Source of the DNA: Pontederia crassipes
Taxonomy: Eukaryota; Streptophyta; Magnoliopsida; Commelinales; Pontederiaceae
Direction of reading: 5' to 3'
DNA length: 64,000 bases
Assembly (NCBI GenBank): GCA_030549335.1
Contig: CM060197.1
Location: 22,270,501 to 22,334,500, forward strand
Program-made: the position numbers and the translations under genes
Shown: positions 34,176 to 46,100 of the stretch, one piece after another
Layout: every line of letters starts with the position of its first letter
Position numbering within the stretch: the stretch's first letter is position 1
Notes under the pieces: generated by a model
Told to the model about the DNA's origin: nothing
Seen by the model: the letters and a program-made list of their open reading frames with translations, nothing else
The model's database searches: none

Positions 34176-37100
34176 ATGGGTGAGCATGGAGGATTGGGGC
34201 AGCCTAGTGGCATGTTGCCCCACGGCCTTTTGCCTGCCGAAGTAACCAGCGTGACCCGGGTGCTTGATAAGGAGAGATGGATGAAAGCGGAAGAGAGAAC
34301 ATCAGAGCTCATCGCGTGCATTCAGCCCAATGAACCATCTGAAGAGCGAAGGAACGCCGTGGCCAGTTATGTCAAGCAGCTGATTGCTAACTTCTTGGCG
34401 TGTAAGGTGTGTCTGTCAACCATGTAACATTTTGGTCCTTGTAATTGTATACTTCGCTATCAACCTGAATTCCTTTGTCAATTTGATTCTTTTCTTAGAA
34501 CTGTCCCATTGATAGATGAGTTTCCTTATTTCTCTTTTATGCTACATTTTAACTGAAACTCTGCTCATTTATATATCAACATGGTTTACTAGTTGTCATT
34601 GTAACTAAATAGTTCACTTATGTACAAAGTGTGGTCTTTTAGTTATCCAATTATGAATCCTTGACTAATTGACTTGGATGATCAAAAGGGCAGTTGGCAT
34701 TCTACTAGAGGTGCACTTCTTAACGTTAGGTTCTTTCTTCTTCATGTTATTGTGGTAGAGAAATTAAATAAAAGTTCAGGCTTTGTTTGATTGAAAATAG
34801 AATGGATCTTGTGGGGAAAAAAACTATGTTTCTTGTGCCTTTACTTATTCTTAAAGCTTTCTTTGAATATGATTTATTGCAAATGCTGTCCGGTAACTTG
34901 ATTCTTTTTTTTTCGTTAAAAAAATCTTTCTTTCTAGCAAAACAGAAAATGTCTTACATGATGACAAGTTATCCCTGTGTTTCCTAGAAAACATCATCCT
35001 TTTGCAACAAGAACTCAGAAACTGTTTATTGTGAAGAATATTAAATTTAGATGTTCTGAAAGGGAAAATTGCTCTGGGTAGAAGGTGGAATGTATCGGGT
35101 GTAAGTCTAGCTTGACGATGATATATGTTAAGTGATTCATGCCTATACAGAAGGTTATTAAGATCATATAAAAACTGCAGTCTAAGAATCAATGATCCTG
35201 AGATTTCTGTAGAAGATCTTTCAATGATTTTAAAGGTCCTATGAGCTATTTCGTAAGAGAGTGAGATTGAGATCTCCGTAACTATCCTTTTCTTAGAGGG
35301 AAAAAAGGATGATTTACAAAGAATTGTCCTAAACCATTTATTCAATCAGGATGGTAGAAGGTTGACATAAGTAGCGTTGAAAGCAATGAAATTAAAAGTA
35401 GGAACAATAAACATGGGAAGCTTCACATGGATTCCCACTCCCAGATAAGGAAATAAGCATGGCTGATAATGTTTTCCACATAGCATCTATCACCATGAAA
35501 CGCCACCCTGTTCCATTGTAACCAGATGGTCCACAACTACTGATAACTATCCTTGGCGTCCTGTTATTTTCCTTTTCTGATCTGATATATAAAAGTGTTA
35601 TTTATTAGAGGTGTAAAATTTGTTAGGTACTTGCAATTTCACTAACCTAAAATGAGATGATTTGACTTGCCTCTCCGGGAGGAAACGATAATAGACGTAT
35701 CAAGTGCAATTCTTCCTTTTTTTTAGAGGATACAGGTGTAACCATCCATTTTATTGGAATGATGGTCTATTAGATAGGAATGTTACATCCAAAATTCATA
35801 GCGTCATGCACTCCCCCACCATGTTCTTCTCTACAGTTACAATGTTCTTAACATCAGTTCTCTCCCCTCTAGAAATACAACAACAACAACAACAAAGCCT
35901 TATCCCACTAAGTGGGGTCGGCTACATGGATCGTACGACGCTTCGTTGATCCATGTTCATGAGATTCGACAGGGTTTTACGCTGGCTGTCGGGGCCTAAC
36001 ACAACCCTCCTCCTTTATCCGGGCTTGGGACCGGCTATAAAACATAGGCGGAGTTTCTCTCCCCTCTAGAAATACCTATATTGTTTTCAATTTAGATTCT
36101 TCCTTTTTGTTTTCACTTACTTCTTTAAGAAAAAGTTCTAAGAGTTTATTGAATTAGATGATCTCGCACCACACAAATCATGAACCTCCTTATAAGTACT
36201 CAAATAACTTCCTTTTTTTTATGTCAATCCATTGTATTCTGAAACCCAAGAAAGCAAACAAGGAACGTACTAATGACCCTACCTCCAGCCTTTTCATTTA
36301 AATGCTTTCTAGGAAAGCTTCCATAAGCTTACTGATCCTTTTTTCTATGTTTTCGTTTCACAGTTCGTGTGTTTGATTCTCATTTATGCTTCATTGAAGA
36401 TAGTTCATTATTCCTTTCTTCTTCCTTTCAACAAAAGGAAAAAAATAGAAAATACCCGGATGATTACCTCCTTGCTAGTCGGCCTTTCTTGTTTCAAAAA
36501 AAAAAGAGAAAATAAAATAAAAGGGTCCTCCCTGAAGTAGCAACATAACGGGGACATTTTGACTGAAAAAACGAGGATTAGGATAATGCGACAAGTCTCC
36601 AACTTTTAGGACATGTTATATTGCATGCATATGAAATCTTTTGGAGGAAATTGTCACTGCTCTTTATTCTTCCTTCATCAAAATTCAACGGAAGGGTTGA
36701 ATCACTATATATCTTTCTCCGTTGAACAGTGTTTTGGCTGTACTTCAAGTTGATCCTATGATATATACCCAAGAACATAGGATAGTGCAGTCATCATCCT
36801 GGTCCTACAGAATGAAAAATCTAAATTTTCTGTATGTGACATCATTAGTATTTCTTTTTTCTGTTTTAATGAGGGAAAGGATGACTACAGGTCTTGTTTA
36901 GGCATCATTAGTAGTTACTAGTTAGGTGTTCCATTTACAAGGAAGACAAACACTACCTTGTTATTTAAATATTGCTTATTGTGGTAAAGGGCTTTGTCAT
37001 TTGCAAGGGGACAAAACTTGGATGCTCATAAATAAATGGGTAAATTTCTGTGTAAGTTAAAGTTGTCTTATATGCATATTTTGGTAGGAAAGCATACCAT

Positions 37101-40100
37101 ATATGCTTAGTGGTTGCCCTGCTGTCTATGATTTGGTGTAATTTCTTGACTTTTTTGTAGAGCATGTTATAGTACGACAAGTGATAAAACAAAACAATAT
37201 AACTAATGGGGGTAGTTTTGAATACTGTAAAGAGAACAGTTTTGAAGTGGATGAACAGTGAGACGACCTCTCTCTCTCTCTCAAAAAAAAAAGGAAAATA
37301 GTGAGAAAAGCATCTCACAGTTGATTTTTGGTGTTAGTATGAGGCATGTTCACCCTAAGAGAAAAATGAGGCCTGCAGGTTCTTTTTTGATCCAAGAATT
37401 GGACCTTGGATGCGGTATGATTTTCCGCTAATGCATTGGTAAGATGCGTTACTTGAGAGATCTCACCTGCTTCACATTGTTTTTGCATCGTTCCTTGCCA
37501 AATGTGTGCGTTACTTGAGAGATCTCACCTGCTTCACATTGTTTCTGCATCGCTCCTTGCCAAATGTGTGCATTACTTGAGAGATCTCACCTGCTTCACA
37601 TTGTTTTTGCATCGCTCCTTGCCAAATGTGTCTTAGACGTCTTATTATGTTTTGCCCTTAGGTTGATTGGTCAAATATTAAGGTGTGAATGATCTAAACA
37701 TTTTTTCTGTTTCCTACGATCAATGCATTAAATGTTGATTTTAAAAGATAATTTAAATGTTCAGAGGACAGCTGTATAACAATTAAATAGGGCTTTCCTA
37801 CAAGGCGCATTAATGGTCCATGCCATATTGGCCTGACAATTCATTTTGTATTAACTCTAATGCTAGTCTAGATGGAGAAACTAGAGAAATTACTTAGAAG
37901 TGCCAAACTGCTTTTAGCTATTTTAGTATGTTCTGTCTGGATGAATTTTCATGGTGAAAATATTTCTTTTCTGGTTTTCTCTGGTTGTTTCTTGGCTAAA
38001 ACTCGTTCCTTGTTTGGTACTTCGGAAAAATTATATTTTGTACTTGTAGAAATTAATGCGGCCATAATGAAAAATCTTTCTGAGATCATATCGGAGACTT
38101 AAGATGTTTTAATTGAAATCAGAATTAGATGATCTACTTGTCTTTGAGATTTTATTTCCGTCTTGTTCTATATTGAGATTTAAAATGCTAGATTTAGATT
38201 TTACCTAGATTTATGCCAGCTCCTATCCACCATGGTAATTGATTGCACTTATGAATACACATTCATTTTCCATTATTGTTTTTCTTTTCATCTTTTTTCT
38301 ACTTACATTGTTATGAAGGGCTTGAATTACTATATACAGGATATTTCTTCTGTACAAAGCCTTAAGGTAGAAGGATGCGACTTAGAAAATTGAATTGTCT
38401 TTTGATGCTGTTTTGGTATTGATCTATTAACATTGATTTAAGATAAAGATATTTAGAAACTGTTTATCTTGTTCTTTGTCAACTCTGTTTCCTTTTCCTG
38501 AACACACACTTTCACTTATGTATATTATTTGATAGTTTGTGCACTTGCTAATTTGCCAATTATAATTGTAGGTTTTTACATTTGGTTCTGTACCTCTGAA
38601 GACCTATCTGCCAGATGGAGACATCGACTTGACTGCATTTAGTGGTGACGAAAGCTTAAAGGATACATGGGCTAATACAGTTCGTGATGCATTAGAAAAA
38701 GAGGAGAAGAGTGAAAATGCAGAATTTCGCGTGAAGGAAGTTCAATACATTCAAGCAGAGGTGTGCCTTAAAAAACATGAGTACCTTTTTTCACATAATC
38801 TTAAAAGTGTGCTAAAAAGTGCTCGAAAAAATTCCATAATATTGCCCTATTCAAAATTGTTTATAGAGAAAAGCTTGCTGATATGATGCACCTTCTGTTT
38901 TTTCTCTTGTAATAACTTTGTCTGAGAGGTTTCAGTAATTCATGAATTTATGGTATATATGTGCCATTGTGCTTTATAGGATGTACTTTTAGTCATCTTT
39001 TATTGTCTTGCTTTAGTGCTTTTGGTTCTGGCATTGGGAAAAAAAGGAATAGCCTATTTCTTTCCAAAATTTGGTATTCCTTTTTAGGTTTTTGTGGCTT
39101 ATCATCTTGCACTGGCATCAAATTGCACAATCTGCAAATTATATATCTTGAGTTAATAAAAAGGTTCCCATTCGAAAAAAGTTAAAAATATTTGGTACTT
39201 TTCAAGTATTATGTTGCCCTTTGTTATCGTTCACGCGTTTTAATATGTAGTGGAATTCAATGCATCTGTTAAATTTGGTTTCTACAGTCTATTTTTTAAT
39301 AAATGATATTGATGTTACTCCACTAATTATTTTTTGTCGTTCTTGTTAATTTTATTTGGCTATTAGTACTGTATTTCTTTTACATTAACGTTGATACCAT
39401 ATCTTTAGAGAAAGGTTAAAAAGCCATGCTTGTTAAATGTGTCAATTCCTTCTCTTAAAAAGGAACCTTTATTGTCTTGCTCTAGTGTTTTTGGTTCTGG
39501 CATCAGGAAGAAAGGAATAGCCTATTTGTCTCCAAAATTTGGTATTTCTTTTTAGGTTTTTGTGGCTTAGCATCTTGCACCAGCATCAAATCGTGCAATT
39601 GCGAATTATATATCTTGAGTTAATAAAAAGGTTCCCGTTCCAAAAAAAAAAAGTTAAAAAAATATTTGGTACTTATCAAGTATTATGTTGCCATTTGTTA
39701 TCATTCATATGTTTTAATATGTAGTGTAATTCAATGCATCTGTTAAATTTGGTTTCTACGGTGTATATTTTTTAATAAATGATTTTGATATTACTTTACT
39801 AATTATTTTTTGTTGTCCTTGGTTATCTTATTTGGCTATTAGTATTGTATCTTTTTACATTAATATTGATATCATATCTTTAACTCCGCCTATGTTTTAT
39901 AGTCGGTCCCAAGCCCGGATAAAGGAGGAGGGTTGTGTTAGGCCCCGACAGCCAGCGTAAAACCCTGTCGAATCTCATGAACATGGATCAACGAAGCGTC
40001 GTATGATCCATATAGCCGACCCCACCTAGTGGGATAAGGCTTTGTTGTTGTTGTTGTTGTATTGATATCATATTTTTGTTATATAAAGGTTAGAAAAACA

Positions 40101-43100
40101 TGCTTGTTAAATGCGTCAATTCCTTTTCTCTTAAAAGGGAACCTTAACACAAATCACTTTATAACTTGGGTGGTTTGGGCTTTGGTTTACATTTATGTAA
40201 CTAAACTGTTTCTTTACTGAAATAAGTATTGCAGGAAAATGTTTTCCAGGGAGAAATTTATTTTGGAATAGTAAAATTTTCTGTGTTATGTTGTCTGTTA
40301 AAGAATAAATCAAATCACTATAAATCAAATATTTATTGGGCTTGTAATATGTAAGGCAGTGCGTTGGGGAGAAATCCTTTCCCCCCAAGAAAGAAGGGAA
40401 ACATTTTCCCCAAGTTTGTGGACATGATTTTGGTCAACTGGAAAGTAATTTTCATTGACCAAGGCTTTCCCTGTTGCCAAATGCGGGAAAACAAAGTAAA
40501 TAATATCCTCCAAACAAGATTGCTAAGGTTAGAAATTTTTATGGTCTCCCTTATCCTGAACTTTCCAGTTTTTCTCGTTTCAAAAAACTTTCTAGTTTGT
40601 CTAGCGTATTGATCCTTAAACTCCTTTATAATACCAATAAAAGAAATTTTTATTTCACTGAAAAAGGAAACCTTCACAGAAATTAATTTCGCAGGTGAAC
40701 AATATAGATGTAACAATGCAGGACCTGCAACTGTTTTCTAATAATGTTACCATGTTTTTCCTTTCTGTTACATATAACACTCATTATCTTTAAATGATGA
40801 AATTACTGCTCAAAAGTTCAAAGATAATTTTTTTCAAAGGTTTGCTATCATAGAATTCCGCCTATGTTTTATAGCCGGTTCCAAGCCCGGATAAAGGAGG
40901 AGGGTTGTGTTAGGCCCCGACAGCCAGCGTAAAATCCTGTCGAATCTTATGAACATGGATCAACGAATTGCGTATGATCCATGTAGCCGACCCCACCTAG
41001 TGGGATAAGGCTTTGTTGTTGTTGCTGTTGTTGTTGTTTGCTAACATAGATAAAGTATACAGAACAATTTTTATAGTCACAGGCTCTGTAGTGTTATGAC
41101 CGATGCTTCAAAACCAATATGATTTTGGTGTATTGATCCAGGTTTTAGTGAGATTGACCTTTCTGTTTATTAAAATACTGATTTTGTTGAGTAGTTGTGC
41201 TCGCTATAGATTGTCAGATTCAATATCTTTATTGAGATTTAAATGTGACTATCCATCTCAATTCTCAAATATGTCGGTTTTCAAGAAGGTTAAAAACTGT
41301 GGTTTACTCTTATGCTTGAGCCAAGTGTAGATCGACCTTTCTGTTTATTAAAATACTGATTTGTTGAGTAGTTGTGCTCGCTATAGATTGTCAGATTCAA
41401 TATCTTTATTGAGATTTAAATGTGACCATCTATTTAAATTCTAAAATATGTCGGTTTTCAAGAAGGTTTAAAACTTTTTCTTCTCTAAGAGAAGGTTAAA
41501 AACTACTCCTAGTAGTACTAATCCTGCAGCAATCATTAACGAGTTACATGCCATCTGGATTGAACAAGTTTTCCTGATTTAATTTGTTCCGTCCTTCCCA
41601 AGAAACATCTCTTTTTCCAGACTTCCACTTCATTTGGTTCATTAGACCTTGATTTTAGTGGTCCTTTGACTGAAGATGATTCAAATTTGGATTTTTTATT
41701 GACCTGGTCATTGGTTGTTTGTTATATGTTTGTTTTTAGATTGAGCTTGTATAGAATTTGATTTAATTGTGGTTGCATTTGGGAATTACCCATCTGATAA
41801 TGAAAGCATGTGTGGCTCAAAGAGGAGCCTTTTCTAAATTTTACAACAAGCAATTAACAAACAAAAAACATCGGCATGCTGCAAATGAAATTTAGTTTAC
41901 GATTCATTATGTCATGTATTCTTGAACAGAATATGTTGAAAAATTAACCTAATCGGTGAAAATGTGCCTGATGGAAGGTGTTATTATATGATTAGAGGCT
42001 TCTGAGCTTTTTTTTGCAAATGCAACTGATCTTGTGTCAATTTTATTCTGTATTTATATGCATGGAATATTTTGAAACTAGCTCTTGTGTTCCTTATCCT
42101 GAGTTTTTGGCCTTTTTAGGTAAAACTCGTAAAATGCCTTGTGGAAAACATTGTTGTGGACATCTCCTTTAACCAACTTGGCGGCCTGTGCACTCTGTGC
42201 TTTTTGGAGGAGGTAAGTAGGTGATAATTGAAAAAGAAATGCATGGTCTTATGTCAAAGTAACTATTGGTTTATGAACATAATAGTTGCTTCCTTTCACA
42301 ATAAAACCTTTTCTTATAGATTGACAAGTTGATAAATCAAAATCATCTATTCAAGCGGAGTATCATTTTAATTAAAGCATGGTGTTATTACGAGAGTCGT
42401 ATCCTAGGTGCTCACCATGGTCTTATATCTACATATGCTCTGGAGACATTGGTTCTTTACATATTTCATGTGTTCAACAATAAATTTTCTGGTCCCCTTG
42501 AGGTAAGAATTCCATTTTGGAATGTTTCTTTTCTTAGTGACGACCAGAGACTTAATATAACTTTCTCTTTGGCAATTCAAGGTCCTGTATCGTTTCCTGG
42601 AATTTTTTAGCAACTTTGATTGGGAGAAATTTTGCATTAGCCTTTGGGGTCCAATTCCTATTGGTTCCCTTCCAGATATGACTGGTGAGCCAATGCCAAT
42701 TTCTTTTACTTGGATTTTAGAAAAGTTTTCCTGAACTTGGAGTGCAACATTTCTGTAATTCTTAATGTTTATTTATATGTCATGCAGCGGAGCCTCCTCG
42801 GAAGGATAATGGAAAGGTGCTACTTAGTAAAGCATTTCTTGATTCCAGGAGTAAAAAGTATGCTGCTCCACCTGGTGGACATGAAAATCATGGTCAACCT
42901 TTTGTATCAAAGCATTTTAATGTTGTTGATCCTCTGCGAACAAACAATAATCTGGGTCGCAGTGTTAGCAAAGGTAATTTGTGATTCAGCGCTCATATTG
43001 AGAGTTTGCATATTCCGTTTATTTTTTGTTAATGATATAAATGCTGTTTGTTGTTCCCTTTGATTCGATTATTTTAACTGGGTGTTATTATTAAAAGAAT

Positions 43101-46100
43101 CACTCATCGGTCATCAGGGATATTTATTAGATACTCAATATAGGAATGTAAAAAAGCTACGACTATATTAACAGTTTGCTACTGCTATTTTAATAAAAGA
43201 ACTGAAGCTAGGGAAAATGGATTAAAACAGGAGAGGAAGGAGAAAATTTGGAATGAAGATATTTATATGCTAGTGAACAGAAATATTATTTACTTGATTC
43301 ATGGACTTATCTTTTTATGTTCATACATTAATCCATACTAACTAATCATTTCTTTTGTTTGTACAACCCTATAAAAGTTCATCTTTTTATGTTCATACAT
43401 TAATTGTCCCTAATTAATCATTTTTTTATTTGTACAACCTTATAAAAAAATAGTTTTCACAAGTACCTCTAAAAATCTAAATTGCTGTATTTCCTAAATG
43501 TCAAGGTTGGTGCATATATAATCTTGTAAATCTTTTCTTTGCATATATACCTTGCAACCGTTGATGCGTGGACTTGGACATCTGAAATCCAATCATCTTC
43601 TAAACCAGAAAAAAAACTCACCAAAGTAGGAGTTTTTCACCTTTTTTTTAAATCCAATGTAAAATTATTAGATAATTCTGAAAGATGATTATCAGGCATT
43701 AATTTATACATTCTAGACTTGCAATTACTCCAAACATAGAGTACTTGATGTTTGAACACAGAATGTGGTAATCTTTATTGTGCCATTTCTCTGGTTTCTG
43801 CATTGCTTGAGTTGCATCACGCTGTGCAAGTTTTTTTTTCTTATTTGTGGATGTACTTGTTCATGAATATTCAGTAGGTTTAATGCTTGAACAACCTCCA
43901 GTTGATGTTGGATGAATTTTCTTGGGAAATTTAATCTGTGTGCGCTCTTTTTCATGTTTCTTTGTCCCTCTAATTTTGACCAGTTTTAATGAAATAAGGC
44001 TTCACTTTCTTGGTTCACTTCTGGCATGTTAAGAGCTTAGAAATAAGAAATGGACCAATTTGATTAGATAGCTTACATGTTTTCTGCTTCTCATTATTCC
44101 CTCTTAAAAAGATTAAAAAATTAATTTGACATCTTGCATAAATGTGATATTCTTTGTTTACAACTTATGCATAATTCACAAACTTTCATTTTGGCCTATT
44201 CGAATTCCAATACTGTGTCATAGCTGCTTTCACTATCCCTTTTCAGGAAATTTTTATCGAATACGTAGTGCTTTTGCATTTGGTGCCAAAAGGTTGGCGG
44301 TGCTACTTGAATGCCCAAAAGAAGACATCATACCTGAGGTAAATCAATTTTTCATGAATACATGGGAGAGACATGGGAGTGGGGAACGACCAGATGTTCC
44401 TACCATTGACTTGAGGCATTTGAAGGCTTTAAAAGATGCGGAAATTGAACATTCAAACAACACAAGATACACAAATGCAAGAAGAAAAACTGAAAAATTG
44501 TTACTAAATGCTGGTTGTGAACAATTGGAGGGAACTAGTATGGATCTTCAAGATACTATTTGTGAATTGTTTAATGATATTTGTCAGAGTCCACAGAATA
44601 TGCATGTTACATATCCATCTGCATTTTCTCGCACAGAGAGCCAGAATCATCAAAATATGCAAAGTGTTTCAAAGGGTCCTGATCAGTTTGGTAGAAGCAG
44701 TAGTTCTTCTGGATCCATCCAAAATGAAAAAATTCAGAATATGGTAATTTCTAGCTCACCCCTTAATGATCATGTGCAGAGTAGATCACAATTTGGAAGG
44801 ACAAGATCAAGTCCTGAATTGACAGAAACATCTTTTGGTTTGTCTCGAGGCAGGCGTAATAAAGTATTTGAGGCTGTAAAGCATCAGAATCCTCACACAA
44901 ATTCTGGTAGCAGGGTAATTTTAGGTTCAGAGGTTTCTGATAGTAACAATACAAAATCTTCATTTGATGATCCTCTAGTAGCGAGGCACATTTCATCATA
45001 CAGAGGTCCTGAGTCCTCTTCTGACTCGAACAACATTTCAAACAGTTATCATGGTGATATGGGTTTTGTGAAAATGGGACAGGATCTTGCTTCTGTCTCT
45101 GAGACATTGGATATGCAGCAAGAAGAGCAGGATTTGGTGAACATGATGGGATCTTGTAGCTTAAATAGTTTAAACGGGCCTGTTCCTATGCATCTAGCTT
45201 CTTCTCATCTTCCTGTAGCATTGTCTCATGTACCAGCTCCAATGGGATATCCCCAAAGAAACTTGGCAGGATTTTTGCCCAGTAATCTCTCAGTAATTGG
45301 GCCTGCATGGGGATCAAGTGTGTTTCATCAAGGTCTTGCTTCATCACCACATTCCCAGTATGTCAATGTTGTGAACCTAAAGTCCACCCCAGATGACAGG
45401 ACTGAACTTCTTAATGAAGATTCTGGCACAATAGAGAAGAGTTCCAAAGAAAATTCTGACACTTGGTATGAACAAATTTCTAGAAGATCTAACCGCAATG
45501 AGACTAGTTCTCAGAAGCTTCATATGGATGCAAAACAACTCAAATCACAAGGAAATAATTCTGGTGCTTTGTCACTAGGGCATAAATTTGGTAAAGAAGA
45601 TAAAGGAGTTGCTAACAACTCCAATCTCTGGGGAGCAAATATGAAGTTCTTACCTGTTTCACAAACTAGCTCTCGAAACAAGTCTGCATCGGAGAATTCT
45701 CAAGATGGATCCGCTTCAAAGTCCTCAAAGATAACAAGGGATAAGTGGGGAAAAAGACAGACCTCTGCTCCAGTTGTCAGTTCCCTGCAGGGAAAAGGAA
45801 GTAGTATTTTGCAGTTTGAAAGTTCATCTGCTCCTGTTCCTTCTGAGGTAGAGGAGAATGTAAATTGGATTTCTCTCTCAAATGCCGGAACAGATGTGCC
45901 TGAGAGAGTATCAGGATCTCCACATTCCAGAAGTCAGCGGTTACCTGGATTGGGGCCAACAGCACAAGTAGTTGAATCAGATTCGTTAGTTCCAGTTGGA
46001 CCAATGCTTGTGGGTGCTTCACAACAGAGGAGATTAGAGAATGCTAATGTTCTTTCTGTAACATTTGTTCCTACAGGCCCACCTGTTCCATTCTTTTATT

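Noticed and set aside
37446-37631. CRISPR-like regular repeat
   Set aside because: Units are head to tail without spacers, only three copies, in a plant intron. It is a plain tandem repeat.
39882-40060. tRNA-derived SINE of the Au type
   Set aside because: No A-box or B-box is visible and the 3' end matches the RTE LINE with a TTG tail. Au elements have a tRNA head and a T-run tail.
44126-44246. Upstream start of the long frame over exon 7
   Set aside because: These codons lie in the intron before the acceptor at 44246. The exon starts at 44247, where the conserved R-I-R-S-A-F segment begins in the phase set by exon 6.
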